64,000 nucleotides of DNA from Methanofollis sp. UBA420 (GCF_002498315.1 NZ_DAGX01000002.1:466836-530835), one strand, 5' to 3'. Counted from the first letter of the stretch, positions 29,733 to 38,496 are shown. Program-made: numbers and translations. The notes: generated by a model from the sequence alone, not told the origin.

Positions 29733-31019
29733 TTATCCCCGCGTGATAGAGGAGATGTACGCGATCCCGAGGTGGGCCCGGAGGATCCTGGTCCCATCCA
29801 GGAAGTGACGCATATCGACAAACTCCCCCTCTGCAAGGCACCGGTCGATGCCCTTCTCAAGGGTGGTCTGGAGGTCCCAGGGAACCTTCCTGAAGACGAC
29901 GCCGTGGGTGTGGAGGACAGGGCCGTTATCTCCCTCACCGCGGGGATGGCCGGAGAGAGAGGCGATAGCCCCGGCATCGTAGGAGGAGAGATCTGCCGAA
30001 GGGTCCAGGCCGACGCCGAAGGCGACGATGCTATCTCCCGCGTATTTCGGTTCTTCAGAGGCCTCGATCCAGTCGCCGACATTCTCGGGGTCAAAGATCG
30101 ATCCGCCCTGTGCCGGTGCGTCCCGTGCGAGCGGGGCCTTCCTGATCCCCGAGCCCAAGACACCTCCCGTCACGCCCCAGAGGGCGACGGCTACGACGCC
30201 CGCCCCGACCTTCCGATCGCGTGCATGAGCGAAGACGGCACGGTACAGAGCATCGAGGGTGATCTCCTCCTCCGCCTCGACGGTGGCGAACTCGTTGAAC
30301 TGGCCGTCAAGGGCTACATTGAAGGCGGTGTAGGCCCTCACCTCCCCGCCGACCCGTGCAGGCACGAAGAAGTCGGGGGTGTTGTGGCCGTCCGACGGGA
30401 GCCAGGTCATCGAGCCATGGAGGGTGATCATCTCCCCGAGGAACGGCATCGCGTTGAGGAGGCTGCTGCCGAGAGCGCCAAGGCCGAGGGAGTAACCGAT
30501 ATCGGAGAACTTCTCGGCACTGACGCTCTCCTCCCTGATGCGGGCATGGAGGAGGTCGTCGAGGCTGCCCTTCACCCGCAGGGAGGCAGGCGTCCGGGAC
30601 CCGGGCTCGAACCTGAACTTCGCCCCCTCATGCTCGACCGGAGGGGCTGCAAGGTCGGCGATGAGGGAGAAGGAGTCCTCCCGGCGGAAGGACGCCGCAA
30701 GGGCAGCGTCCCGCGAGGGGTAGAGGGTGAAGACCCGGTCGAAACCGGCCATGGCAAGGACCTGCAGGGGGTACTCGCCCACATTGCAGATCGCAAGGCC
30801 CCCTCCCCGCCCCTTCAGTTCCTTCTGCAGGCCGAGAAAGACCCTGATCCCGGCGCTGCTCAGGTACGCCAGGCCGGCAAGGTCGATGACGACCGAGCGG
30901 TCGTCGTCCCTGAGGACCCCGGCGATCCCTCTCTTCACCTCTTCGGCCGCATAGCCGTCGAGCCTCCCCCCCACTTCGAGGGTGAGGATACCGTCACATC
31001 TCTCTGCAGTCATCTCCAT
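29733..31019 (-). CDS. STAS (anti-anti-sigma-like) domain fused to a large unrecognised C-terminal domain
   Basis: A 428-residue protein. Residues 1 to about 110 are a STAS domain with the phospho-acceptor motif DLAGLAYLSSAGIRVFL. Residues 150-428 form a domain I cannot assign. It contains GEMITLHGSMTWLPSDGHNTPDFFVP, AYTAFNVALDGQFNEFATVEAEEEITLDALYR, a Gly-rich VVAVALWGVTGGVLGSGI, and a C-terminal FRKVPWDLQTTLEKGIDRCL. It lies 12 nt after the RsbW-like kinase gene and is the last gene of the partner-switching operon. By position it is the likely target or output protein, with STAS as the phospho-switch. That role is inference. Confidence 0.7.
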   Translation of the reverse strand: MEMTAERCDGILTLEVGGRLDGYAAEEVKRGIAGVLRDDDRSVVIDLAGLAYLSSAGIRVFLGLQKELKGRGGGLAICNVGEYPLQVLAMAGFDRVFTLYPSRDAALAASFRREDSFSLIADLAAPPVEHEGAKFRFEPGSRTPASLRVKGSLDDLLHARIREESVSAEKFSDIGYSLGLGALGSSLLNAMPFLGEMITLHGSMTWLPSDGHNTPDFFVPARVGGEVRAYTAFNVALDGQFNEFATVEAEEEITLDALYRAVFAHARDRKVGAGVVAVALWGVTGGVLGSGIRKAPLARDAPAQGGSIFDPENVGDWIEASEEPKYAGDSIVAFGVGLDPSADLSSYDAGAIASLSGHPRGEGDNGPVLHTHGVVFRKVPWDLQTTLEKGIDRCLAEGEFVDMRHFLDGTRILRAHLGIAYISSITRG

Positions 31020-31031
31020 GATTCCGTCTCC

Positions 31032-31445
31032 TTATCTCTCAAAATGTTTCACCAGGCGAAGAACATTCTCCCCTTGCCTGCGCTCGTACATGACGGCGTC
31101 GGTCATCTTTCGCATCAGGTGGACGCCGAGGCCACCGATCGGACGTTCATCGGCCCCGCCCTCCAGGTCGGGTGCGGAAGCCGCCGTCGGGTCGAAGGCC
31201 GGGGCCGCGTCCCTGATCTCGACGACCACCCCCTCTTCCGTCTTTTCACAGGAGAGGGCGATCCGCCCCCCGGCACTCTCGTACCCGTGGAGGATGATGT
31301 TCGTCACCGCCTCGTCGACGGCGAGTTCGACCTCCTGAACAGCCTTTGCGGGAGCACCCAGGCGCTGGAGGGCGGCGGCGACGCGGTCGAGGGCGCCGGG
31401 GAGGGACGCAAGATCGGCGGTGATGGTCCACTCCTCCACCTTCAC
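31032..31445 (-). CDS. RsbW/SpoIIAB-like GHKL serine kinase (anti-sigma-factor type)
   Basis: A 137-residue ATP-binding protein. The N box is VDEAVTNIILHGY, the G1-like box EIRDAAPAFDP and the G2-like box GGLGVHLMRKMTD. In bacteria such kinases phosphorylate a Ser on STAS proteins and bind sigma factors. Archaea have no sigma-70 factors, so the target here must differ. It begins in an ATGA overlap with the phosphatase gene, and its neighbours on both sides are the matching STAS and phosphatase partners. Confidence 0.85.
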   Translation of the reverse strand: MKVEEWTITADLASLPGALDRVAAALQRLGAPAKAVQEVELAVDEAVTNIILHGYESAGGRIALSCEKTEEGVVVEIRDAAPAFDPTAASAPDLEGGADERPIGGLGVHLMRKMTDAVMYERRQGENVLRLVKHFER

Positions 31446-32803
31446 ACCCCCTTCAGCACCATAAGGGTGATATCGTCGAACTGCGGTTCTTCACCGGCGA
31501 ATTCGTGGACTGCGTCCCTGACACCGCGGATGATCTCTCCGGCAGGCCTGTCCCGCAGGCCAAGGACCGTCTCCTTCAGCCGCGTCTCGCCGAACTCCTC
31601 TGTCCCGACATTGATCGCCTCGGTCACCCCGTCGGTGTACAGGACGAGCATGTCGCCGGGACCGATCGCGACCGTCTCCTCCCCGTACTCCATCTCATCG
31701 ACGGCCCCGAGAGCGATGCCGGTCGGCATCAGCCTGACGAAATCGTCCGAACCCGCCCTGAGAAGGAGTGGGGGGTTGTGCCCGGCATTCGCATAGGTGA
31801 GCGTGCGTTTCTCCTCGTCAAGGACACCGTAGAAGAGGGTGACGAACATCCCGGAGTCGGACTGGGAGAGGATCATCGCGTTCGTATCGGCAAGGGTACG
31901 CGAGACACGGGGGTGCCACCCGGCCATCGCCCTGATGATCGTCCGGGAGAGCGCCATGTACAGCGCCGCAGGGACGCTCTTCCCCGAGACATCCGCGATC
32001 ACGATACCGGTCTTCCCGTCCTGCAGGCGGATGGCGTCGTAGAAGTCGCCGCCCACCTCCCGCGCCGGGCAGCTCACGGCAGCAAGGTCGAACCCTTTTA
32101 GTGGCGGGATGGCCTTCGGGAGGAAGGTGTGCTGGATATCGGCGGCGATCTGCATCTCAGCCTTCTTCCTTTCGAGTTCACCGCGGTATGTGTCCCTCTC
32201 CGCCTTTGTCCGCCTCTCCTCGACGAGGTTCGAGACCAGGAGCGCAAAGATGAACATGCCAACGGAGTTCGCCAGGATCATCGGGATGCCCACCAGTCTC
32301 ACCACTTCCCATGCGGTGGCGAAGGGGTTGCAGAGAAGGAGGACAAGGCCCATGTGGAAGACCTCCATGCCGACGGCAAAGGCAACGGCGGTCCTGACCG
32401 GCACCGGGCCATTGCGGTGGACCCACCAGATGGCGCCCCCGAAGAGACCGGCAAGAACGGTGGCGATCGAACAGGGAAGAGCGGTGAAACCCCCCATTTG
32501 CAACCTGAAGAGACCGCCGATGATCCCGGCGCCGAGACCGACCAGCGGGCCGCAGAAGAGGCCGGCGACCATCGGTCCGAGGTCGCGGACATTGATCGGG
32601 GAACCGAGGGCCGAGACGCCGCTGAGGGTACCGTACACCGAGAGCGCGCCGAAGAAGAGGGCGAGGAGGAGGGTGCTCCGCGGAGAGAGACGCCGCTCCA
32701 GCGCCTCGGTGAATGGTTCACGCCGGGTGATGAAGTATGCTGCGACGACGATGACGCAGATCATCTGGAAGAGGACGATGAAGTCCGCCACCGCCGACAT
32801 CAT
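31442..32803 (-). CDS. Membrane-anchored SpoIIE/RsbU-type PP2C serine phosphatase with LytS-like (5TMR) sensor
   Basis: A 453-residue protein. Residues 1 to about 200 form six or so membrane helices resembling the 5TMR_LYT sensor region (GTLSGVSALGSPINVRDLGPMVAGLFCGPLVGLGAGIIGGLFR). A short coiled linker (ERKKAEMQIAADIQHTFLPK) leads to a complete PP2C-like SpoIIE domain. Its metal motifs are EVGGDFYDAI, IADVSGKSVPAALYM, YTDGVTEAI and FDDITLMVL. It should dephosphorylate phospho-STAS in response to an extracytoplasmic cue. It overlaps the STAS gene by one base (TGATG) and the kinase gene by four. Confidence 0.9.
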   Translation of the reverse strand: MMSAVADFIVLFQMICVIVVAAYFITRREPFTEALERRLSPRSTLLLALFFGALSVYGTLSGVSALGSPINVRDLGPMVAGLFCGPLVGLGAGIIGGLFRLQMGGFTALPCSIATVLAGLFGGAIWWVHRNGPVPVRTAVAFAVGMEVFHMGLVLLLCNPFATAWEVVRLVGIPMILANSVGMFIFALLVSNLVEERRTKAERDTYRGELERKKAEMQIAADIQHTFLPKAIPPLKGFDLAAVSCPAREVGGDFYDAIRLQDGKTGIVIADVSGKSVPAALYMALSRTIIRAMAGWHPRVSRTLADTNAMILSQSDSGMFVTLFYGVLDEEKRTLTYANAGHNPPLLLRAGSDDFVRLMPTGIALGAVDEMEYGEETVAIGPGDMLVLYTDGVTEAINVGTEEFGETRLKETVLGLRDRPAGEIIRGVRDAVHEFAGEEPQFDDITLMVLKGV

Positions 32804-33162
32804 CAGTCACGTCCCTGATGGTGCAGGGCGTCCTCCACGCTGTCATATGCAGGGAATATCCGTAAAAATCCCGATATTTCAAATATCTCCCGGACAAACG
32901 GACAGAGTCCTGCTATCGAGAAAACTCCGTCCATCTTCTTCACCTGTTTGTACGCGGTCAGGAGCACCCGGAGGCCTGAACTGCTGGTGTACGTGAGGTC
33001 GGTCATATCGACGATGATGCTTCTCTCCCCCTGCTCGACAAGGTGGGAAAGGGTCGATTCCAGACCCCCGCAGGAGGATGCGTCGATCCTTCCTGCCACC
33101 GAAACGACTGCGCACCCGGCCATCACACGGACGCCGGTATTTGAGGAACTTTCCATTGTCAT
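32803..33162 (-). CDS. Single-domain STAS protein (anti-anti-sigma factor type)
   Basis: A 119-residue STAS domain with the switch motif DMTDLTYTSSSGLRVLL containing the predicted phosphorylatable Ser, preceded by VVSVAGRIDASSCGGLESTL. It would be the substrate of the RsbW-like kinase and the SpoIIE phosphatase encoded downstream. The start at 33162 follows AGGAGAG by seven bases. An upstream in-frame Met (33183) lacks a ribosome site. It heads the four-gene operon. Confidence 0.85.
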   Translation of the reverse strand: MTMESSSNTGVRVMAGCAVVSVAGRIDASSCGGLESTLSHLVEQGERSIIVDMTDLTYTSSSGLRVLLTAYKQVKKMDGVFSIAGLCPFVREIFEISGFLRIFPAYDSVEDALHHQGRD

Positions 33163-33242
33163 TGGCGTCTCTCCTGATAGCATAAGTAGATTGTTTTTTT
33201 GCGTGTCTGTCCAGGTTAGAGAAATGCAGGAAAACAGGAGAT

Positions 33243-33872
33243 CTATCCCTGCTTTTCAAAGACCGCAACGACCTCGGCACGCGGGAGGTCCTTGCCCCTC
33301 ACTCTCAGGGACCATGTGCAGGTCTCCAGCGCAGAGGGGTGCAGCGCCGAGAAGAGAGTGCAGACTTCGGACTCCGAAAAATAGTGGGTGAGGATCCCTT
33401 CGCCGCGGAGGAAGGTACCGGCCTCGACCCTGGTCCCTTTCCCGCACCGCATGTCCCGCTCTGAAAAGTCCCGGAAATAGAGTTTACCGCCGCCTTTCAG
33501 CACCCGTTCAATCTCGCCTGCGACATCTTCCCGACCTGCCGCTTTCAGGTGTCCGGCCACATGGAAGGCACAGACCGCGTCGAATATCCGGTCCCTGAAG
33601 GGGAGGGAACCGGCGTCGGCGACAAGAAGGGGCGCTCCTTCCCCGGAAGCACGGCGACAGAGCGCGACGGCCGAGGGGGAGATGTCGAGACCGACGACGG
33701 AGACACCTTTCCCTAAGAGGGAGGTATAGGTCTTCCCGTTGCCGCACCCGATTTCGAGGACGCGTGAACCGGGGGGGATCGCGGGGAGGTCGCAGGCCGC
33801 GCCTCCCCAGAGGCGTCCCCTCTGGAGATAATCCCTCTCCCACGCGCCGGGGTCACGGAATGAGGCGGTCAT
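33243..33872 (-). CDS. Class I SAM-dependent methyltransferase
   Basis: A 209-residue methyltransferase with motif I VLEIGCGNGKTY, motif II-like VVGLDISPSAVAL, a VADAGSLPF acidic loop, and the AEIERVLKGGGKLYFRDFSE strand-turn of the class I fold. The substrate is unknown; the sequence has the flavour of small-molecule methyltransferases. It begins in an ATGA overlap with the FKBP lipoprotein gene, so the two are co-translated, although the products should act on opposite sides of the membrane. Confidence 0.85.
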   Translation of the reverse strand: MTASFRDPGAWERDYLQRGRLWGGAACDLPAIPPGSRVLEIGCGNGKTYTSLLGKGVSVVGLDISPSAVALCRRASGEGAPLLVADAGSLPFRDRIFDAVCAFHVAGHLKAAGREDVAGEIERVLKGGGKLYFRDFSERDMRCGKGTRVEAGTFLRGEGILTHYFSESEVCTLFSALHPSALETCTWSLRVRGKDLPRAEVVAVFEKQG

Positions 33873-34372
33873 GCCGCGGCTTTCTGCAGGGAGAGGAGTG
33901 TGATCGAGAAGTTGAGGTCCTTGCCGGCAAGGGGATGGTTTGCGTCCATCGTAACGGTGGTCTCGTTCATTGCGGTCACCGTAAACATAGCATGCGTGTT
34001 ATTATTCATCTGGATAAATCTCTGGCCCACGGCCGTATCCTTCGGGAGCAGGGAGCGGGTCGCATAGGTGACCAGCGCCGGGTTGTACTCACCATACGCC
34101 TCTTCCACCGGGATTGTCACGTTCACCGACTCGTTCACGGCAAGGCCGATAACGGCCTTATCGAAACCGGCGATCACCTTCCCTTTCCCGAGGGTGAAAG
34201 TAAGGGGGGCGCGGCCGACCGAGGATTCATAGACCGTCCCGTTCAGGAATGAAACCGTATAGTCGACAGAGACGTTGTCGCCCGGAGCGGCCCTCGGCTT
34301 TTCGGCCGTACCCGTGCATCCCGCGACCAGCATCAGGGCCGCAAGGAGAAGACAGGCTGCCGGAATGATCAT
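33869..34372 (-). CDS. FKBP-type peptidyl-prolyl isomerase lipoprotein
   Basis: A 167-residue protein with signal and lipobox at Cys19 (LVAGC). An FKBP/SlyD-like domain with insert-in-flap follows, with VDYTVSFLNGTVYESS, LGKGKVIAGFDKAVIGL, VNVTIPVEEAYGEYNP and a C-terminal AMNETTVTMDANHPLAGKDL. It is predicted to assist folding of exported proteins at the outer face of the membrane. I prefer the ATG at 34372, spaced behind GGGGATGAG. The ATG at 34384 sits immediately after the G-tract. Confidence 0.85.
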   Translation of the reverse strand: MIIPAACLLLAALMLVAGCTGTAEKPRAAPGDNVSVDYTVSFLNGTVYESSVGRAPLTFTLGKGKVIAGFDKAVIGLAVNESVNVTIPVEEAYGEYNPALVTYATRSLLPKDTAVGQRFIQMNNNTHAMFTVTAMNETTVTMDANHPLAGKDLNFSITLLSLQKAAA

Positions 34373-34495
34373 CTTCGATCTCATCCCCCTTCTGTTGGCG
34401 CCGAAGGATTATGAGACCATCTCCTGACCCGGAAAAGAGCCGATAAAAAAAAGGGATCTGTTGGCTCTGGAGAATCCGGCATGATTCGAGAGCAC

Positions 34496-34740
34496 ACGTC
34501 AGGCACGAGTGCCTGTTCGGGGGACGAATGCCCCCGTCAGAGAAAACCGTAGGTTTTCTCGAACTCGCTGACGCTCGTTTCCCCTGGTACAGGAGAGGAT
34601 CGGATTCTCTCCCAATCCGGAATATCCTGATCCATCTTCCCCGGTCCTATCCGAAAGGGGGTCTGGGGGCAAAGCCCCCTGTCTAATGGTGTGGGGAAGG
34701 CGATGGATCTGGCTCACTCAACCGGATATGAGGAGTATCC
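34496..34740 (+). repeat. Composite hairpin-rich intergenic repeat, copy 3
   Basis: Located between the helicase 3' end and the FKBP gene. It carries AGGCACGAGTGCCT, CGGGGGACGAATGCCCCCG and GAAAACCGTAGGTTTTC. These are followed by TCGAACTCGCTGACGCTCG, GTCCTATCC, GGGGGTCTGGGGGCAAAGCCCCC and GGGGAAGGCGATGGATC. The module order matches copies 2 and 4. No gene is seen. Confidence 0.65.
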
Positions 34741-34743
34741 TTG

Positions 34744-36336
34744 TTACCAGGATTTCCTTTCCGCGGGTTTCAGTTCGACGGGGCATCCCCGGATGGTCTT
34801 GCCCTTCATTCCTTCGATGACTGCAGTTGCTGCGTCCTCGGGCACCTCGACAAAGGAGTATGTGCCATAGATACTGATCGCTCCGATCGACCGGCCGGGT
34901 ATGCCGGTTTCGCCGGCGAGTGCACCGACAATATCCTTCGGCCGGATCTCCTGATCTCTCCCCAGGTTCAGATAGAGGCGGACCATGCCGGGTTCGGCAC
35001 CGGTGTTTGCCGGGGTGAGGTCGGGAGCTTTCTCGGGTTCGGCGCCTGTGTCAAGTCTGAGTTTCAGGAGGGCCGCGGCGATGTCCATGGAGGTGTAGTC
35101 GTCCACCATGATCCGCTCGACCATTCCGATGTACTTCTCCATCTCGCCGTTGTCGACGGTCTGCTTGATTTTCTCGACGATATTTCTCATCCGTGTCTCC
35201 TCGACGTCGCTCTCTGTCGGGAGGGGTATGCGGGCGATCGTGATCTTGGCATATTTCTGGATCGTCCTGAGTTTGTAGATCTCCTTCGGGCCGACAAAGG
35301 TTATGGCCCGTCCGGCCCGTCCGGCCCGTGCGGTCCTGCCGATGCGGTGCACATAGTATTCCACGTCCTGGGGAACGTCGAAGTTGATGACCATGTCGAC
35401 GTCCTCGACGTCGATCCCCCGTGCAGCGACGTCAGTGGCAATGAGCACGTCGATAGTGCCGCTCCTGAACTTTGCCATCACGCGGTCACGCTGGACCTGT
35501 TTCAGGTCGCCGTGAAGGCCTTCGGCAAAGTAGCCCCTCGCCTGAAGCTGGCTGTTCAGTTCGTCGACGCTCTTTTTCGTGTTGCAGAAGACAAGGGTGA
35601 GTTCAGGGTCGTAGATGTCAAGGAGCCTGCAGAGGATTTCGAGTTTTTCCCTGCTGCGCACCTCAAGGTACAACTGCTCGATCTGCGGGACGGTCAGTTC
35701 GCGGTGGGGGACACTGATGAACTGGGGGTTCTTCTGGAAACGCTTCGAGATCTCCAGGATCGGTTTCGGGAGGGTCGCGGAGAAGAGGACAGTCTGGCGG
35801 TTCTGCGGAGTCTCGCCAAGGATTGTCTCGATGTCCTCCCTGAAGCCCATGTCGAGCATCTGGTCGGCCTCGTCAAGGATGACCATCTTCACGCCACCGA
35901 GTTTGAGCGTGCCGCGGTCGAGATGGTCGAGCACGCGCCCGGGCGTGCCGACGACGATCTGTACCCCGGACTTCAGTGCCCGGAACTGCCGCTCAATGGG
36001 CTGGCCGCCATAGACGGGTATCACGGTGATACTCCCGTGATATTTTGCAAGGCGCGAAAATTCTTCGGCTGTCTGGATGGCAAGCTCCCGGGTCGGCGAA
36101 AGGACGAGCACCTGTGTTTCCCTGTTTGCAGGGTCGATCTTCTCGATGGCCGGGATGCCGAATGCCGCTGTCTTTCCTGTGCCGGTCTGGGCCTGGCCGG
36201 TCACGTCTCCTCCGACCAGGATCTTGGGTATGGCAAGGACCTGGATCGGAGTGGGCTCTTCAAAGCCCATATCTTCTATTGCCTTGAGAATATTCGAGGA
36301 TAGATGAAATGTTGAAAAGCTGATGGTATCTTCCAT
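34744..36336 (-). CDS. DEAD-box RNA helicase with C-terminal DbpA-like RNA-binding domain
   Basis: A 530-residue helicase. Motifs in order are the Q motif (EPTPIQ), AQTGTGKT, PTRELA, TPGR, DEAD, SAT, ATDVAARGID and HRIGRTARAG. The last 75 residues (MVRLYLNLGRDQEIRPKDIVGALAGETGI) resemble the DbpA RNA-binding domain that targets structured RNA. It probably acts in ribosome assembly or RNA unwinding in the cold. A minus-strand TATA box (ATATATAAT, about 36362-36370) lies about 27-30 nt before the ATG, so the mRNA has little or no leader. Confidence 0.93.
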   Translation of the reverse strand: MEDTISFSTFHLSSNILKAIEDMGFEEPTPIQVLAIPKILVGGDVTGQAQTGTGKTAAFGIPAIEKIDPANRETQVLVLSPTRELAIQTAEEFSRLAKYHGSITVIPVYGGQPIERQFRALKSGVQIVVGTPGRVLDHLDRGTLKLGGVKMVILDEADQMLDMGFREDIETILGETPQNRQTVLFSATLPKPILEISKRFQKNPQFISVPHRELTVPQIEQLYLEVRSREKLEILCRLLDIYDPELTLVFCNTKKSVDELNSQLQARGYFAEGLHGDLKQVQRDRVMAKFRSGTIDVLIATDVAARGIDVEDVDMVINFDVPQDVEYYVHRIGRTARAGRAGRAITFVGPKEIYKLRTIQKYAKITIARIPLPTESDVEETRMRNIVEKIKQTVDNGEMEKYIGMVERIMVDDYTSMDIAAALLKLRLDTGAEPEKAPDLTPANTGAEPGMVRLYLNLGRDQEIRPKDIVGALAGETGIPGRSIGAISIYGTYSFVEVPEDAATAVIEGMKGKTIRGCPVELKPAERKSW

Positions 36337-36537
36337 TCTATTGTCATGGGTGTTCGTCCCTCATTATATATTGTATTGTGGAGGGGAAAAATCAGACACG
36401 GCCCGGACGATATGAGCAGGGATTTACAGGGCATAAAAGAGACAGATCCAGAAAATAATTGAGGAGGTACGTTTATTTGGAGAGATCGGGTGCGACCGCC
36501 ATAGACAGGCTGCGCGGGGACCGGGGGTGCGGGACAG
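36337..36537. promoter_or_regulatory. Promoter gap of the helicase gene
   Basis: The region holds the minus-strand TATA box at about 36362-36370. The remaining 160 nt show no gene, and I see no strong hairpin terminator for the upstream DUF1894 gene. Confidence 0.5.
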
Positions 36538-36849
36538 TTATCCCGCGTTCCCGAGGTCTTTCCGTATTTTTTCGATGTCATCGGGTGTGGCGTCCATCTC
36601 CATGACGGCGGTGCCGAAACAGGGCTTCGTGAAAGGGAAGAGGACTTTCCGTTTCTTCTCCTTCACTCCGACGATCAGGGGGGATTTGCCAAGGATGATG
36701 ACGTCCCGGATGGCATAGTCGGGCGGCATCTCATAGTTCTCCTTTGCATGCCGCCGGATGTACTCGTTTGCCTCTTCCATGGAGATGTCCTTGATGAGGA
36801 TCCGTGCCGGAAGGCGGTTGACGCAGTGCGGCTTGCCCAGATCTGCCAT
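36538..36849 (-). CDS. Probable DUF1894 protein of methanogens
   Basis: A 103-residue protein with LPARILIKDISMEEANEYIRRH, YAIRDVIILGKSPLIVGV and VLFPFTKPCFGTAVMEM. The FTKPC-x-GT motif and overall layout fit DUF1894, a family seen essentially in methanogens whose function is unknown. I chose the ATG at 36849, which follows GGAGTGAG at good spacing. The open frame reaches 36894 but would begin inside its own TATA-like box (TTAAAT, about 36892). The assignment is from memory of the motif. Confidence 0.6.
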   Translation of the reverse strand: MADLGKPHCVNRLPARILIKDISMEEANEYIRRHAKENYEMPPDYAIRDVIILGKSPLIVGVKEKKRKVLFPFTKPCFGTAVMEMDATPDDIEKIRKDLGNAG

Positions 36850-37174
36850 TGTGGTCTCACTCCGTATGAGGGTACTACTGTATTTCTCCCTCATTTAAGG
36901 TTCTCCCGCGGGCAGGAACGGCGGGATACATCGATGCACGATGATGGAGAAGGATGCCCGCGCTCGGCTCGCCAGATCGCTTGATGCCATTCTCCGGTTT
37001 CAAGGGCCTCAGAACGACCGGATGCGACAACGGGTTCACATACCATCAGACCCTGCAGGTCTGGCCTGACCATGGAGATAATAGGAGCACATCGGCCATG
37101 GCCGCGCAATCTGCACAGACCGCCAGAAATGATAAAATAACAGATGAAACGAGGGATTCGAACAAAAGAAAGAG
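36850..37174. other. Chromosomal gap left of the integrated element
   Basis: Apart from the DUF1894 promoter (about 36885-36900) I see no gene here. Base composition becomes more AT-rich from about 37110 toward the attachment site. Confidence 0.4.
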
Positions 37175-37185
37175 AGCCCCAGGCG
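37175..37185. other. Putative attL of the integrated element
   Basis: AGCCCCAGGCG is identical to the last 11 bases of the tRNA-Thr gene at 44122-44132 and lies 67 nt before the integrase start. The repeat is short, but it falls exactly where an integrase acting on a tRNA 3' end would leave it. Confidence 0.6.
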
Positions 37186-37251
37186 GACTCATATACCTAT
37201 GGTAAAAATCCCTCCAGAAGGTATATAATCTCCACCTCCCTATTTACACGC

Positions 37252-38496
37252 ATGGAACCGGCGACCAACCGAAAGAGGGCTTTTCACCAGCCCGATGAAA
37301 AGTATGTAGAATACGCAGAGAACACCCTTACCCACGCCCTGGAGGAGGAGCGGATCACCCCCGACGACGACGCCCTCATCCGGGAGTTCACCGGCGAGAT
37401 CGTGGCGACCTCGCATATCTCCGCCGGCCGGAAGTATAAGATCACCTACACCCTTGTGGGGTGGCGGCGGTTCATTGGCCCCTTCCGGGAGAACGGGATC
37501 ACCGACCTCTTCACAGGTGTGGAGAAGGTGCAGGCCGCCCGCAAGGAGGACGGCGAGCCTGAGTTCAAAAAGAACACCCTCGCCGATTATATCCGATTCA
37601 TAAAGCGCTTTTACCTGTGGATGATCGAGAACGGGTACTCCACGGTCCCCGAAAAGAAGGTGCGGAAGATCAAGGGCATGTCCTATGACACCGCCACCAA
37701 GAGCGCCGAAATGCTTCTTGAGCCCGGAGAGGTGCGGAAGATGATCGAGGCGTGCACCTCCTCCCGTGACCGTGCCCTCGTTGCCATGCTCTATGAAGGT
37801 GCTTTCAGGGCGGGAGAACTGGGTAACCTCCTGTGGGGACAGGTGAAGTTCACCGACTGGAACGTGGTCATCAACACCGACTTCAAGACGGGGAAGGGCC
37901 GGTACATCCCCCTCGTGATGGCCCGGCAGTACCTCGCACAGTGGCGGAACGACTACCCCCGGACCGTCACCCCTGAAGCCCACGTCTTCCTCAACAACCT
38001 GAAGCAGCCCCTCCAGTATCAGGGCATGGCCAAGCAGTTGAAGATCATCACCCGCCGCGCCGGTGTGGAGAAGAAGGTAACACCGCATATCTTCCGGCAT
38101 AGCCGGATCACCCACATGATACAGGAAGGTTACCAGGAGTCCGTCATCAAGAAGATTGCATGGGGAAACCTCGGAACAGAGATGTTCCAGACGTACGCCC
38201 ACCTCGTTGATGCTGACATCGACGACGAGATAGCCGCACAGAACGGGATCAAGCCCCCTGAGGCGAAGGAGAAGGCGGAGTGCCTGGAGCCCCGGCAATG
38301 CCCCCGGTGTTATACCGTAAACGCACCGACCCACGAGCATTGCTGCAAGTGCGGGTATGCCCTCACCGGTCAGGCCGTGGATAACGTGCGGATCGCAGAG
38401 GAGCAGGTCGAACTTACCCCGGAGTATCAGGCGGTCTATGCGAAGGTCATGCAGGATCTCCAGGCGGCGGGTGTGGTTCAGCATCCGGCAAAGTAG
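37252..38496 (+). CDS. Tyrosine recombinase/integrase with C-terminal zinc ribbon
   Basis: A 414-residue phage-type integrase. An N-terminal SAM-like DNA-binding region (about residues 15-140) precedes the catalytic domain. Arg186 lies in EGAFRAGELGNL, His279 and Arg282 in HIFRHSR, and Tyr315 in QTYAHL. The C terminus adds a CPRC...CCKC zinc ribbon (about residues 350-370), common in archaeal integrases. It should recombine attachment sites to insert the element into tRNA-Thr. A TATA box (GTATATAA, 37221-37228) lies 25-30 nt before the ATG, suggesting leaderless translation. A longer open frame from 37144 is excluded by this promoter. Confidence 0.9.
   Translation: MEPATNRKRAFHQPDEKYVEYAENTLTHALEEERITPDDDALIREFTGEIVATSHISAGRKYKITYTLVGWRRFIGPFRENGITDLFTGVEKVQAARKEDGEPEFKKNTLADYIRFIKRFYLWMIENGYSTVPEKKVRKIKGMSYDTATKSAEMLLEPGEVRKMIEACTSSRDRALVAMLYEGAFRAGELGNLLWGQVKFTDWNVVINTDFKTGKGRYIPLVMARQYLAQWRNDYPRTVTPEAHVFLNNLKQPLQYQGMAKQLKIITRRAGVEKKVTPHIFRHSRITHMIQEGYQESVIKKIAWGNLGTEMFQTYAHLVDADIDDEIAAQNGIKPPEAKEKAECLEPRQCPRCYTVNAPTHEHCCKCGYALTGQAVDNVRIAEEQVELTPEYQAVYAKVMQDLQAAGVVQHPAK

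Noticed and set aside
31442..32803. The SpoIIE-type gene as part of a sporulation or sigma-factor system
   Set aside because: Archaea have no sigma-70 factors and no sporulation genes appear in the window. Only the partner-switching chemistry is supported.
37151..37165. GATTCGAAC resembling a tRNA T-loop
   Set aside because: The flanking bases do not pair as a T stem and no acceptor or anticodon arm is present, so it is not a tRNA fragment.
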